64,000 nt of DNA from DASQFQ01 sp963722815. GTDB taxonomy: Bacteria; Actinomycetota; Thermoleophilia; Solirubrobacterales; Solirubrobacteraceae. Made by a program: the position numbers and the translations under genes. Positions 24,252 through 33,548 of this stretch are shown piece after piece (the stretch's first letter is position 1; each line of letters opens with the position of its first letter). The stretch spans positions 434,001 through 498,000 of the forward strand of contig CAVROM010000003.1 of NCBI GenBank assembly GCA_963722815.1, written 5' to 3'. The notes under the pieces are model-generated. The model was not told the DNA's origin and ran no database searches. It was given only the letters and a program-made list of their open reading frames with translations.

Positions 24252-26069
24252 CTACAGCCGGCCGGCGTCGCGCGCCGCCTGCTCGGCCGCGTCCAGCTGG
24301 CGCTCGACCAACGCCAGGCCCTTGTCCCAGAAGCCCGGGTCCGCGAGGTCGATGCCGACGATCTCGCCGAGCTGCTCGGGTGACTTGGAGCCGCCCGCGC
24401 TGAGCAGGTCGATGTAGGCGGGGACGAACGACTCGCCCTCCTCCTCGTAGCGGCCGTAGACCGCCAGCGCCAGCAGCTGCCCGTAGGCGTAGGCGTAGAC
24501 GTAGCCCGGCACGCTCACGAAGTGGTGCACGTAGGACCACCAGGTGCGGTAGCCCTCGGTGACCTCGACCGCGTCGCCGAGCAGCTCCTCCTGCGAGTGC
24601 GCCCACAGCTCGCCGATGCGGTCGAGCGCGAGCTCGCCGGTCTCGCGGCGCTCGGTGTGGATGCGGTCCTCGAACTGGTTCATGGCGATCTGGCGGAAGA
24701 CGGTGGCGATCGAGCCCTCGATCGACTCCGCCAGCAGCGACAGCCTCGATTCCGGCGTCGCGGCCTGCTCGAGCAGGCGGCCGAAGACGATCGTCTCGCC
24801 GAACACGCTCGCGGTCTCGGCCAGCGTCAGCGGGGTGGCGAAGTGGTAGATGCCCTGCTGGCCGCCGAGCGAGGCGTGGACGCCGTGGCCGAGCTCGTGC
24901 GCCAGCGTCAGCACGTCGCGGCGGCGCGACGTCCAGTTGAGCATCACGTACGGGTGCACGGACGGCACGGTGTAGGCGCAGAACGCGCCTGCCCGCTTGC
25001 CGGGGCGGACCGGCGCGTCGATCCAGCGCTCGGTCAGGAAGCGGTGGACGAGGTCGCCGAGCACGGGGGAGAAGCTCGAGTAGGAGTCCTGCACGAGGTC
25101 GCGCGCCTCGCCCCAATGGACGGTCGGGTTCTCGTCCGTCACCGCGGCCATGCGGTCGTAGTCCTTCAGGCGGTCGAGGCCGAGGAGCTGCGCCTTCAGC
25201 CGGTACCAGCGGCGCGGCAGCTCGTAGCGGTTGCGGACCGCCGTGACCAGCGCCTGCACCGACTCGTCGGACGCCTCGTTGGCGAGGTTGCGGCTCTGCA
25301 GCCAGTGGCTGTAGCCGCGCAGCCGGTCGTCGACCATCTTGTCGGCCAGCAGCGTGTTGAAGACGAACCCGCGGGTGCGCAGGCCGGGCTCGAGGGCGGC
25401 GCTCACGCGCTCGGCGGCGTGCGCGCGCTCGGAGCGGTCGCCGGAATGCAGATGCGAGAGCGCGACCTCGAGCGAGACCGGCTCGGCGCCCTCCTCCATG
25501 TCGACCTGCAGCGCGGCGATCTGCTCCTCGAACAGCCGGCCCCAGGCGTTGCGGGCGGTCAGCGCCTTCTCGGCGAGGATCTTCTCCTCGGGCTCGCTCA
25601 GCAGGTACGGGCGGTAGCGGCGCGCGGTGTGCAGGTGGTGGCGGCAGAAGTCGAGGCCCTCGGTGGCCAGCAGCTCGTCGGCGCGCTCGTCGTCGACCGC
25701 GGCCCACTCGAGGTCGAAGAACAGGAGCTTGGTCTCGATCGGCGTCGCCTTCTCCTGCACACGCTGGAAGAGCGCGCCGCGCTCGGGGTCGGCGGTGTCG
25801 GTCGAGAAGTGCAGCCCGCTGAAGGAGCCGGCGCGGCCGACGATCTCCTGGAGGTCGCCGAGCTCGCGCATCGCCTCGGCGAGGCCGGGGCCGTCGAGCT
25901 CCCCCACGTGGCCGGCGTAGCGCTCGGAGAACGCGTCGGCGCGGCGCTGCGCCTCCGCGAGCATCGCGTCGACGGCGGCGACGGGATCGCTCGCATCACC
26001 GTCGAGCAGGGGATCGAGGTCCCAGCCGACCTCCTCGACTTCCTGGTCGGCGATTTCAGCTGCGCTCAT
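24252..26069 (-). CDS. pepF: Oligoendopeptidase F (M3 family)
   Basis: A 605-residue cytoplasmic zinc endopeptidase that cleaves short peptides. The active site 'LAHELGHGVHA' has HELGH at residues 391-395; the third ligand Glu follows in 'LAETASVFGETIVF'. The C-terminal substrate-binding block 'HFVSVPGYVYAYAYGQLLAL' is also typical of PepF. The N-terminal half is the all-helical M3 domain. ATG start. It is convergent with the M20 peptidase, so two peptide/amino-acid scavenging genes flank the palindrome. Confidence 0.92.
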   Translation of the reverse strand: MSAAEIADQEVEEVGWDLDPLLDGDASDPVAAVDAMLAEAQRRADAFSERYAGHVGELDGPGLAEAMRELGDLQEIVGRAGSFSGLHFSTDTADPERGALFQRVQEKATPIETKLLFFDLEWAAVDDERADELLATEGLDFCRHHLHTARRYRPYLLSEPEEKILAEKALTARNAWGRLFEEQIAALQVDMEEGAEPVSLEVALSHLHSGDRSERAHAAERVSAALEPGLRTRGFVFNTLLADKMVDDRLRGYSHWLQSRNLANEASDESVQALVTAVRNRYELPRRWYRLKAQLLGLDRLKDYDRMAAVTDENPTVHWGEARDLVQDSYSSFSPVLGDLVHRFLTERWIDAPVRPGKRAGAFCAYTVPSVHPYVMLNWTSRRRDVLTLAHELGHGVHASLGGQQGIYHFATPLTLAETASVFGETIVFGRLLEQAATPESRLSLLAESIEGSIATVFRQIAMNQFEDRIHTERRETGELALDRIGELWAHSQEELLGDAVEVTEGYRTWWSYVHHFVSVPGYVYAYAYGQLLALAVYGRYEEEGESFVPAYIDLLSAGGSKSPEQLGEIVGIDLADPGFWDKGLALVERQLDAAEQAARDAGRL

Positions 26070-26090
26070 GCGCAGAGAGGCTACCCAGCG

Positions 26091-26648
26091 CTAGGCGCGC
26101 ATGCCGTCGAGCATGACGGTCAGGTAGCGGCGCCAGCCGTCGCCGCTCATCTGCATCACGCTGCCGAGGCCGCACATCATCAGGCGGATGTCCTCGCCGG
26201 TGGCGTCGGCGCGGATGTGGCCCGTCGCCTGCGCCCGCGTGAGCAGCGTCTCCATGCAGGCGTGCAGCTCGGAGGACTGCTGGGCGACGCCGGGCTTGAA
26301 GTCGGCGACCGCCTCCATCAGCGCGCGGTCCTTGGCCTGCAGCTCGGCGCCGCGCCACAGCAGCGCCTCGAGCGCCGGGCCGGGATCCGGGGCGTCGAGC
26401 GCCTCGCGCGCCCACACGGTGAGCAGCTCGAACTGCTCGCGCGCGAGCGCCTCGAGCAGCGCGTCCTTGTCCGGGAAGTGGCGGTAGACCGTGCCCATGC
26501 CGACCTTGGCGCGGCGCGCCACGTCGCCGAGGTGGGCCTCGCGGCCGCGGGCGGAGAAGACGGCGCGGGCGGCCTTCAGGATCGCTTCGCGGTTGCGGCG
26601 CGCGTCTGCCCTGAGGGGGCGCTGGGACGACTCTGTGTCAAGGGCCAC
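26091..26648 (-). CDS. TetR/AcrR family regulator
   Basis: A 185-residue repressor from GTG 26648 with the N-terminal HTH 'RNREAILKAARAVFSARG' and 'HLGDVARRAKVGMGTVYRHFPDKDALLEAL', the canonical TetR recognition region at residues ~15-65. The C-terminal ligand-binding domain is helical ('MMCGLGSVMQMSGDGWRRYLTVMLDGM'). It is divergent from the MFS pump gene 100 bases away and very probably represses it and itself through the palindromes in the shared promoter. Confidence 0.92.
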   Translation of the reverse strand: MALDTESSQRPLRADARRNREAILKAARAVFSARGREAHLGDVARRAKVGMGTVYRHFPDKDALLEALAREQFELLTVWAREALDAPDPGPALEALLWRGAELQAKDRALMEAVADFKPGVAQQSSELHACMETLLTRAQATGHIRADATGEDIRLMMCGLGSVMQMSGDGWRRYLTVMLDGMRA

Positions 26649-26695
26649 ATTCACAAATGTAGGGGTTGACAAGCGGAACGTCAATTCCGTATCTT
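26647..26695 (+). promoter_or_regulatory. Promoter and operator candidates for the MFS pump
   Basis: A -35 box ttgaca (26666-26671) and -10 box tatctt (26690-26695) are spaced 18 bases apart, reading toward the MFS gene. The spacer holds a dyad cggaa-(6)-ttccg (26674-26689), an ideal site for a TetR dimer to block RNA polymerase. A second dyad acatt-(4)-aatgt (26647-26660) covers the regulator's start. This short stretch is clearly less GC-rich than its surroundings. Confidence 0.6.
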
Positions 26696-26747
26696 CTAAA
26701 ACGTAACCGGAACTCAGCTTCCACATCGCTCTCTGGAGGAGCCTCCC

Positions 26748-28220
26748 GTGTCTGAATCCGCTCCTATCTCTCGCAAAGGTCTCGCGCTGGCGCTCCTCGC
26801 CGCGGCGCAGTTCATCGTCGTCCTCGACGCCTCGATCGTGAACGTCGCGCTGCCCTCGATGGGCCGCGACCTCGACTTCGCGACCGAAGACCTGTCCTGG
26901 GTGGTCAACGCCTACACGCTCGTCTTCGGCGGCTTCCTGCTGCTCGGCGGGCGCATGGCCGACCTGCTCGGCCGCCGCCGCGTGTTCGTCGCCGGCCTGA
27001 TCCTCTTCTCTGCCGCCTCGCTGGCCGGTGGTCTCGCCCAGAGCCCGGGCTGGCTGGTCGCCGCCCGCGCCGTCCAGGGCCTCGGCGCCGCGATCCTCTC
27101 CCCGGCCGCGCTGTCGATCATCACCACCACCTTCGCCGAGGGCGCCGAGCGCAATCGCGCGCTGGGCGTGTGGGGCGCGGTGGCCGGCTCCGGCGGCGCC
27201 GCCGGCGTGCTGTTCGGCGGCCTCCTGACCGAGTACGCGGGCTGGGAGTGGGTGCTGTTCGTCAACGTGCCGATCGGCCTCGCCGTCGCGTTCTTCGCGA
27301 CGCGCATCCTGCCCGAGAGCAAGATCGACGGCCCGCGCCACTTCGACGCCGCCGGCGCGGTCACGGTGACCGCAGGCCTGTCGCTGCTCGTCTACGCGCT
27401 CGTCGACACCGTCAACGCCGGCTGGGGCTCGACCCAGACGATCGTCCTGATCGCGATCTCGCTGCTGCTGATCGCGGGCTTCCTCGTGATCGAGAGCCGC
27501 TCGAAGAGCCCGCTCGTCTCGTTCGGCATCTTCCGGAACCGGACGCTGACGGGCGCCAACGTGGTCGGGCTGCTTGTGGCGATGTCGCTGTTCTCGATGT
27601 TCTTCTTCGTGTCGCTCTACATGCAGAACGTGCTCGGCTACGACGCGCTGAAGGCCGGCCTCGCCTACCTGCCGCTGGCGTTCGGGATTATCGTCTCGGC
27701 CGGCCTCGCCTCGGCGCTCGTGACCCGCATCGGGTTCAAGCCGACGCTGATCGCCGGGCTGCTGCTGACCGCCGGCGGGCTGATCTGGTTCTCGCAGGTC
27801 TCGGTCGACGGCGAGTACGTCTCCGACATCCTCCCGGCCTCGCTGCTCGCCGCCTTCGGGCTCGGCCTCGCGTTCGTGCCGATGACGATCGCCGCGGTGA
27901 GCGGCGTGTCAGGCCGCGAGGCCGGGCTGGCGAGCGGCCTGATCAACACGTCGCAGCAGGTGGGCGGTGCGCTCGGGCTGGCGATCCTCGCCACGGTCGC
28001 GAACTCCCGCACCGACGACGTCATGGCGGCCGCCGGCGGCGCCAAGGCGGCGCTGCCGACCGCGCTGACCGAGGGCTTCCAGGACGCGTTCATGGTCGGC
28101 GCCGGTTTCGCCATCGTCGGCGCGCTCCTCGCGGCCGTGCTGATCTCCAACAAGGACAGCCGCGAGCACGCCGAGGCGGCGCGCCGCGGTGAGGTGGAGG
28201 CCGTCCCGGTCGCCGCCTAG
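26748..28220 (+). CDS. MFS transporter, DHA2 (EmrB/QacA) family
   Basis: A 490-residue, 14-helix drug:H+ antiporter type protein. Motif D1/C equivalents include 'QFIVVLDASIVNVALPSMGRDL' in helix 1, 'WVVNAYTLVFGGFLLLGGRMADLLGRRRVFV' (motif A loop) and 'GVWGAVAGSGGAAGVLFGGLL' (motif C) in helix 5. Located in the inner membrane, it probably exports a toxic compound. It sits divergent from a TetR regulator with a matching operator. It starts at GTG 26748 after the strong site tggagga. Confidence 0.93.
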   Translation: MSESAPISRKGLALALLAAAQFIVVLDASIVNVALPSMGRDLDFATEDLSWVVNAYTLVFGGFLLLGGRMADLLGRRRVFVAGLILFSAASLAGGLAQSPGWLVAARAVQGLGAAILSPAALSIITTTFAEGAERNRALGVWGAVAGSGGAAGVLFGGLLTEYAGWEWVLFVNVPIGLAVAFFATRILPESKIDGPRHFDAAGAVTVTAGLSLLVYALVDTVNAGWGSTQTIVLIAISLLLIAGFLVIESRSKSPLVSFGIFRNRTLTGANVVGLLVAMSLFSMFFFVSLYMQNVLGYDALKAGLAYLPLAFGIIVSAGLASALVTRIGFKPTLIAGLLLTAGGLIWFSQVSVDGEYVSDILPASLLAAFGLGLAFVPMTIAAVSGVSGREAGLASGLINTSQQVGGALGLAILATVANSRTDDVMAAAGGAKAALPTALTEGFQDAFMVGAGFAIVGALLAAVLISNKDSREHAEAARRGEVEAVPVAA

Positions 28221-28573
28221 TCCCCCCGTAACGCCGCCCACCACACCCAGCCGACGGCGAGCGGCTGCAGCGGCAGCCGCAGCCACAGGAGCGCTTCCGG
28301 CACTGCCCGGAAGCGCTCGGCGTTGACGGCCATGTTCACGTTGGCGGGGAAGACCGCCACGAGCAGCGCGATCAGCCACCACCCGCCCCACGGGGCGGTG
28401 CGGCGGTCGAGCAGCGCCAGCGCGCCGGCGATCTCCGCCACGCCGCTGACGTAGACGATCTCGGTGTGCAGCGGCAGCGCCTCCGGCACCGTCGCCTCGT
28501 ACGCGCGCGGCTTGACGAAGTGCATGATCCCGGCGCCGAGGAAGAACAGCGCGAGCGGCAGGCGACGGCGCAT
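28217..28573 (-). CDS. DoxX-like membrane protein
   Basis: A 119-residue protein with four predicted helices ('LALFFLGAGIMHFVKPRAYEATVP', 'EIVYVSGVAEIAGALALL', 'GWWLIALLVAVFPANVNMAVN', 'PLQPLAVGWVWWAAL'). The conserved FVKPxxYExxVP and FPANxxMAxN stretches mark the DoxX/YphA-like family. Its ATG overlaps the stop of the DUF2625 gene (TGATG), so the two genes are translationally coupled. Role unknown, possibly envelope redox homeostasis. Confidence 0.85.
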   Translation of the reverse strand: MRRRLPLALFFLGAGIMHFVKPRAYEATVPEALPLHTEIVYVSGVAEIAGALALLDRRTAPWGGWWLIALLVAVFPANVNMAVNAERFRAVPEALLWLRLPLQPLAVGWVWWAALRGD

Positions 28574-29169
28574 CAGTCGCCCACGTACTGGCGGACGAAC
28601 TCCTTCTGGGCGCTCCACAGCTCGGCCATCGACGTCGGGGTCTTGGTGGACTCGGCGATCAGTCGGCCCTCGCGCGTGAACGGCGGCGGATCGACCTTGA
28701 GGCCGGTGTCGGAGGCCAGCGGACCGCTGTCGTCCTGCCACCCGGGCCAGCGCAGGGCCTCGTAGAACGCCCCGATCTCGCCGGTGAGCGTCCAGTGCAC
28801 CCAGGCGGCGTGCCCCATCTCGGTCCCTTCCCACTCGAGCGTGTCCGGGGCGAGATAGCGCACCTCGCCGTCCTGGCGGTCGACGGCGTAGAAGCCGGCG
28901 ACCACGTCGTGGCCGACGATCAGCCCGCCCTCGACCTGGGTGCGCCAGTCGAGCAGCGCGGGGCCGCCGAGCACGCGCAGCCAGCCGTGGTCGATCAAGA
29001 GCCCTCCGGTGTGCACGGCGAGTGCGCCCAGCACCGAGCGCTCGGTCACCTCGAGCACCTCGAGCGCACGCGCGCCGCCGGCGGGATCGGCCGGGAGCGT
29101 CGTGACCTCGTTGGTGGCCTGGTCGATCCAGCGCTTCACGAGCGGCCACGCCCGGCTCGGGCTCTCCAT
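28573..29169 (-). CDS. DUF2625 family protein
   Basis: A 198-residue soluble protein. 'AWPLVKRWIDQATNEVTTLP', 'SVLGALAVHTGGLLIDHGWLRVLG', 'GLIVGHDVVAGFYAVD' and the long aromatic block 'ALRWPGWQDD' are typical of DUF2625. ATG 29169 is chosen because the family begins there, although the frame is open further upstream. No biochemical function is known for the family. Coupled to the downstream DoxX-like gene. Confidence 0.85.
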   Translation of the reverse strand: MESPSRAWPLVKRWIDQATNEVTTLPADPAGGARALEVLEVTERSVLGALAVHTGGLLIDHGWLRVLGGPALLDWRTQVEGGLIVGHDVVAGFYAVDRQDGEVRYLAPDTLEWEGTEMGHAAWVHWTLTGEIGAFYEALRWPGWQDDSGPLASDTGLKVDPPPFTREGRLIAESTKTPTSMAELWSAQKEFVRQYVGD

Positions 29170-29208
29170 GACGGCACACAATGCCACGCGGGCCGTACGA
29201 TCGGCAGC

Positions 29209-29853
29209 ATGCCCGAGCCGCACACGTTCGTCCTCTTCGCCGCGGCCAGCCTCGCGTTCATCGCCGTGCCGGGCCCGTCGGTCATCTACATCGTCTCGCG
29301 CTCGCTCGCGGAGGGCCGCCGGGCGGGCATCGTCTCGGCGCTCGGGATCCAGACCGGCGGCCTGGTCCATGTGCTCGCGGCGACGATCGGCGTGTCGGCG
29401 CTGCTGGCCTCGTCAGCCGTGGCATTCAGCGTCGTCAAGTACGCGGGCGCGGCGTACCTGATCTACCTCGGGCTGCGCAAGCTGCTCGCGGGCGAGACGC
29501 CGGAGGAGCGCGTGGGCGAGCCCGTCGGGCGCCGGCGGCTGTACTGGCAGGGCGTGATGGTCAACAGCCTGAACCCGAAGACGGCGCTCTTCTTCCTCGC
29601 CTTCCTGCCGCAGTTCGTCGACCCCGATCGCGGCGCCGTGGCGCCGCAGGTGCTCGCGCTCGGCGTGCTCTTCCTGCTGCTCGCGATGGCGAGCGACTCG
29701 ACCTACGCGCTGGTGGCCGGCAGCGTGCGCGGCTGGCTGGGCGAGCGCCGGAAGGCACTCGCCCGGGTCAGCGGCTGCTGTTACGTCGGGTTGGGAGTGC
29801 TCGCGGCGCTGTCGCCCGGATCGAGCTCGAGCGCGCACGAGTTGATGCAGTAG
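29209..29853 (+). CDS. LysE family translocator
   Basis: A 214-residue, six-helix exporter of the LysE/RhtB family. The N-terminal signature 'FIAVPGPSVIYIVSRSLAEGRRAG' and the mid-protein 'GVMVNSLNPKTALFFLAFLPQFV' are diagnostic. It exports amino acids or related metabolites across the inner membrane. ATG 29209 is the natural start at the first helix. The 3' end overlaps the convergent msrB by 73 bases. Confidence 0.92.
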   Translation: MPEPHTFVLFAAASLAFIAVPGPSVIYIVSRSLAEGRRAGIVSALGIQTGGLVHVLAATIGVSALLASSAVAFSVVKYAGAAYLIYLGLRKLLAGETPEERVGEPVGRRRLYWQGVMVNSLNPKTALFFLAFLPQFVDPDRGAVAPQVLALGVLFLLLAMASDSTYALVAGSVRGWLGERRKALARVSGCCYVGLGVLAALSPGSSSSAHELMQ

Positions 29854-30212
29854 CGGAGGCCGCCCGCGTCACGCGGGCCGTCCTCGAACACGTGCCCGAG
29901 GTGGCCGCCGCAGTTGCGGCAGGTGACCTCGGTGCGGCGCATGAACAGCGTGTTGTCCGCGCGGGTCTCGACCGCGGCGGCGACGGCGGGCTCGGTGAAG
30001 CTGGGCCAGCCGGTGCCGGAGTCGAACTTGGTCGCGGACGAGAACAGCTCCGCGCCACAGCCCGCACAGCGGTACACGCCGTCCTGCTTGACGTTCCAGT
30101 ACTTGCCGGTGAACGCGCGCTCCGTACCGCCCTTGCGCAGCACCTCGTACTGCTCGGGGGAGAGCTCCTCGCGCCACTGGTCATCGGTCTTGTGGATCTG
30201 CTCGGTAGCCAT
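29781..30212 (-). CDS. msrB: Peptide-methionine (R)-S-oxide reductase MsrB
   Basis: A 143-residue enzyme that repairs oxidised Met residues (R epimer) using thioredoxin. The structural zinc is held by 'CAGCG' and 'CRNCG'. The active region 'GWPSFTEP', 'RRTEVTC' and 'GHLGHVFEDGP' is intact, and 'RYCINSCAL' carries the catalytic Cys. ATG 30212 begins the conserved 'TDDQWREELSPEQYEVLR' segment. Confidence 0.95.
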   Translation of the reverse strand: MATEQIHKTDDQWREELSPEQYEVLRKGGTERAFTGKYWNVKQDGVYRCAGCGAELFSSATKFDSGTGWPSFTEPAVAAAVETRADNTLFMRRTEVTCRNCGGHLGHVFEDGPRDAGGLRYCINSCALELDPGDSAASTPNPT

Positions 30213-30270
30213 ACCTAGAGGGTATGACGCTCGCCTCTCGAATCTCTCGCGCGTCGTGACGATCGCTCGG

Positions 30271-30792
30271 ATGGACCCGGGTCTGCAGGCCCACGCACGG
30301 GAAGTGGCCGATCTGGCCGGCGCGGTCGCCCGCGCGCTCGGGCTCGATCGCGGCGGCCGCGAGAACGTCGCCCGCGCCGCCGAGTTGCACGACATCGGCA
30401 AGCTGGCGATCCCGGCCGAGATACTCGCCAAGCGGGGTCCGCTCGAGCCCGCCGAGCGCTCGCTCCTGCGCCGCCACACGCTGGTCGGCGAGGCGATGAT
30501 CGGCGCCGCCTCGGAGCTGCGCCCGATCGCGCTGCTCGTGCGCGCGAGCCATGAGCGCTGGGACGGCCACGGCTACCCCGACGGCCTCGAGGGCGAGGAG
30601 ATCCCGCTCGGCGCGCGCATCGTCGCGGTGTGCGACGCATACAGCGCGATGTGCGAGCCGCGCCCCTACGGTCGCGTGCACTCCGAGGCCGAGGCGCTCG
30701 CCGAACTGCGGCGCTGCTCGGGCACGCAGTTCGACCCGCGTGTGGTCGAGGCATTCTGCCGGACGCGGGGAGCGCTACCGGTCGCGGTCTGA
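30271..30792 (+). CDS. HD-GYP domain protein (single domain)
   Basis: A 173-residue stand-alone HD-GYP phosphohydrolase. Metal-binding 'ELHDIGKLAIPAEIL' (HD), 'RRHTLVGEAMI', 'ASHERWDGHGYPDGLEG' (GYP) and 'RIVAVCDAYSAM' are all present, so it should be an active cyclic-di-GMP (or similar) phosphodiesterase. It lacks an attached sensor domain. ATG 30271 is used; an in-frame GTG five codons earlier is possible. Confidence 0.88.
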   Translation: MDPGLQAHAREVADLAGAVARALGLDRGGRENVARAAELHDIGKLAIPAEILAKRGPLEPAERSLLRRHTLVGEAMIGAASELRPIALLVRASHERWDGHGYPDGLEGEEIPLGARIVAVCDAYSAMCEPRPYGRVHSEAEALAELRRCSGTQFDPRVVEAFCRTRGALPVAV

Positions 30793-30848
30793 CGCGGGCT
30801 TTGCGCTAGCTTCCGGCCCACGTCCGAAATGGGAAGGGAGCGCAGGCC

Positions 30849-33548
30849 ATGAGCGTCCAACAGGTCAACGAGCGCCTTGCCGCGCTGACCTCGGCCGGGA
30901 CCAGCGTCTGGCTCGATCAGATCCGGCGAAGCACGATCGAATCCGGCGAGCTCCAGCGCATGGTGGAGGAGGACTCGCTCCGCGGCGTCACCTCGAATCC
31001 GGCGATCTTCGAGAAGGCGATCCTCGGCTCGTCCGACTACGACGAGGAGCTCGCCTCGCTCGCCCGCGAGGGCTTGGGCGCGCGCGAGGTCTACCGCCGC
31101 ATGGCGGTCAAGGACGTCCAGCTCGCCTGCGACGTGCTGCGCCCGGTCTTCGACGAGACCGGCGGCAAGGACGGCTACGTCTCGCTCGAGGTCGCGCCGC
31201 GGCTCGCCCATGACACCGAGGGCACGCTCGAGCAGGCGCGCCAGTACTGGGACCTGGTCGACCGGCCCAACGTGATGATCAAGATCCCGGCCACCGACGC
31301 CGGGATCCCCGCGATCGAGCAGGCGCTCTACGAGGGCCTCAACATCAACATCACGCTGCTGTTCGCGGTCTCGTACTACGAGCGCGTGATGGAGGCGTTC
31401 CTCAGCGCGATGGAGCGGCGCCACGCGGAAGGCAAGCCGCTCGACCGCCACTCCGTCGCCTCGTTCTTCGTCTCGCGCGTCGACACCGAGGTCGACAAGC
31501 GGCTCGACGCCGCCGGCCGCAGCGACATCGCCGGGCGGGCCGGGCTCGCCAACGCGCGCGCCGCCTACCGCCGGTTCCAGGAGATCTTCGGGAGCGAGCG
31601 CTTCGCGAAGCTGCGCGACGCGGGCTGCCCGGTCCAGCGCCCGCTGTGGGCGTCGACCGGCGTCAAGAACCCGCAGTACCCCGAGACGCTCTACGTCTAC
31701 GGCCTCGTCGGCCCCGACACCGTCAACACGATGCCGCTGCCGACGCTGATGGCCGCCCGCCAGTCCGGCGAGATCACCGGGGTCACGGCCGCCGAGGACC
31801 CGACCGCCGACCTCGACGCCCTGCGCGAGGCCGGCATCGACCTCGACGACGTGACCGACAAGCTGCTGCGCGACGCCATCGACGCGTTCCTGGCCCCGAT
31901 GGCCAAGCTGCTCGACGGCATCGAGCGCAAACGGGAGGCGATCGTGACCAACCGTCCCGCCGCGATCGAGGCCGATCTGCCGCCGGAGCTCGAGCAGCCG
32001 CTGGCGGAGCGCGTCAAGCGCGCACACGACGACGACGTCGCGCGCCGCATCTGGCAGCACGACGGCACGCTCTGGGCGCCGGAGGGCACGCCCGAGGTCA
32101 CCGACCGGCTGGGCTGGCTGACGATCGCGGACAAGCTGCTCGAGGAAGCCGACACGCTCGACGCGTTCCGCGAGCAATGCGTGGCCGACGGGCTGACCGA
32201 CGTCGTCCTGCTCGGCATGGGCGGCTCGAGCCTCGCTCCCGAGGTCTTCCGCCTCTCCTACGGACAGCGCGAGGGCGGGCTGCGCCTGCACGTGCTCGAC
32301 TCCACCGAGCCGCTGCAGATCGAGGCCGTCGAGCGCGAGATCGACCTCGCCAAGACGCTCTTCCTCGTCTCCACCAAGTCCGGCGGGACGATCGAGACGA
32401 TCTCGCTGTTCAAGCACTTCCACGCCCTCCAGGGCGACGGCTCGCACTACGTGCTGATCACCGACCCCGGCTCGAGCCTGCTCGAGCTGGCCGAGGAGAA
32501 CAGCTTCCGCCGCGCGTTCCAGAACGACCCCGAGATCGGCGGGCGCTACTCGGCGCTGTCGTACTTCGGGCTGGTGCCCGCCGCGCTGGCGGGCATCGAC
32601 ATCCGCCCGCTGCTCGAGGGCGCGCAGGTGGCGGCGCAGGCGTGCTCGGACTTCGAGAACCCCGAGGACAACGCGGGCCTGTGGCTGGGCCTGGCGCTCG
32701 GCGAGCTCGCGCGCGCGGGCCGCGACAAGCTGACCTTCGTGGTCGACGACCCGATCGCCTCATTCGGCGTCTGGGTGGAGCAGCTGATCGCCGAGAGCAC
32801 CGGCAAGCAGGGCCGCGGGATCCTGCCGGTGGCCGACGAGCCGCTCGCCGACGCCGGCGCCTACGGCGGCGACCGCGTGTTTCTCCATCTCCGTAACACC
32901 GACGAGCCGGACGCCGGGCACGATGAGGCGATCGCGGCACTCGCCGAGGCCGGCCACCCGACGATCACCGTGCAGGCGCGCGGGCCCGATGACCTCGGGC
33001 GCGTGTTCTTCCTGTCCGAGTTCGCGGTCGCCGTCGTCGGCTGGGTGCTGGAGATCAACCCGTTCGACCAGCCCAACGTGCAGCAGGCCAAGGACGCCAC
33101 GAAGCAGGTGCTCGCCGAGGGCGCGCCGGACGAGGTCATGGGCGACCTCGCCACGCTCTACGCCGCCCTCGAGTCGCCGGCCTACCTGGCGATCATGGGC
33201 TACCTGCCGTACTCCGACGAGGTCGAGGCGGCGGTCGCGCGGCTGCGCGAGAGGGTGATCGCATCGAAGGGGGTCGCCACCACGTACGGCTACGGCCCGC
33301 GCTTCCTGCACTCGACCGGCCAGTTCCACAAGGGCGGCCCCGCGGTCGGGCAGTTCCTCCAGCTCGTGCACGACTCGGACGCCGACGCCGACGTCCCCGG
33401 CGACGAGTTCGACTTCCGGACGCTGATCTCGGCGCAGGCCGACGGCGACCTCCAGACCTTGCGCGACCATGGCCTAGAGGCCGTGCGCGTGCGTTTGAAC
33501 TCCGGGGACCTCCCCGGGTCCATCGACGCCCTCGGGGAGGGACTCTGA
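30849..33548 (+). CDS. tal-pgi: Fused transaldolase / glucose-6-phosphate isomerase
   Basis: An 899-residue bifunctional protein. Residues ~1-370 are a class I transaldolase: 'LRGVTSNPAIFEKAI', the Schiff-base Lys145 in 'NVMIKIPATDAGIPAIEQAL', and 'GVKNPQYPETLYVYGLVGPDTVNTMP'. Residues ~375-899 are a phosphoglucose isomerase: 'LGMGGSSLAPEV', 'VSTKSGGTIETISLF', 'GGRYSALSYFGLVP', 'NPFDQPNVQQAK' and 'STGQFHKGGP'. It links the non-oxidative pentose phosphate pathway to glycolysis by interconverting F6P/G6P and S7P+G3P/E4P+F6P. It opens the sugar-catabolism operon; its TGA overlaps the gnd ATG. Confidence 0.95.
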   Translation: MSVQQVNERLAALTSAGTSVWLDQIRRSTIESGELQRMVEEDSLRGVTSNPAIFEKAILGSSDYDEELASLAREGLGAREVYRRMAVKDVQLACDVLRPVFDETGGKDGYVSLEVAPRLAHDTEGTLEQARQYWDLVDRPNVMIKIPATDAGIPAIEQALYEGLNINITLLFAVSYYERVMEAFLSAMERRHAEGKPLDRHSVASFFVSRVDTEVDKRLDAAGRSDIAGRAGLANARAAYRRFQEIFGSERFAKLRDAGCPVQRPLWASTGVKNPQYPETLYVYGLVGPDTVNTMPLPTLMAARQSGEITGVTAAEDPTADLDALREAGIDLDDVTDKLLRDAIDAFLAPMAKLLDGIERKREAIVTNRPAAIEADLPPELEQPLAERVKRAHDDDVARRIWQHDGTLWAPEGTPEVTDRLGWLTIADKLLEEADTLDAFREQCVADGLTDVVLLGMGGSSLAPEVFRLSYGQREGGLRLHVLDSTEPLQIEAVEREIDLAKTLFLVSTKSGGTIETISLFKHFHALQGDGSHYVLITDPGSSLLELAEENSFRRAFQNDPEIGGRYSALSYFGLVPAALAGIDIRPLLEGAQVAAQACSDFENPEDNAGLWLGLALGELARAGRDKLTFVVDDPIASFGVWVEQLIAESTGKQGRGILPVADEPLADAGAYGGDRVFLHLRNTDEPDAGHDEAIAALAEAGHPTITVQARGPDDLGRVFFLSEFAVAVVGWVLEINPFDQPNVQQAKDATKQVLAEGAPDEVMGDLATLYAALESPAYLAIMGYLPYSDEVEAAVARLRERVIASKGVATTYGYGPRFLHSTGQFHKGGPAVGQFLQLVHDSDADADVPGDEFDFRTLISAQADGDLQTLRDHGLEAVRVRLNSGDLPGSIDALGEGL

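Noticed and set aside
24522..26669. A 715-codon plus-strand open frame antisense to pepF
   Set aside because: Shadow of pepF; composition is Ala/Arg/Val-rich with no recognisable motifs, while pepF has a full active site.
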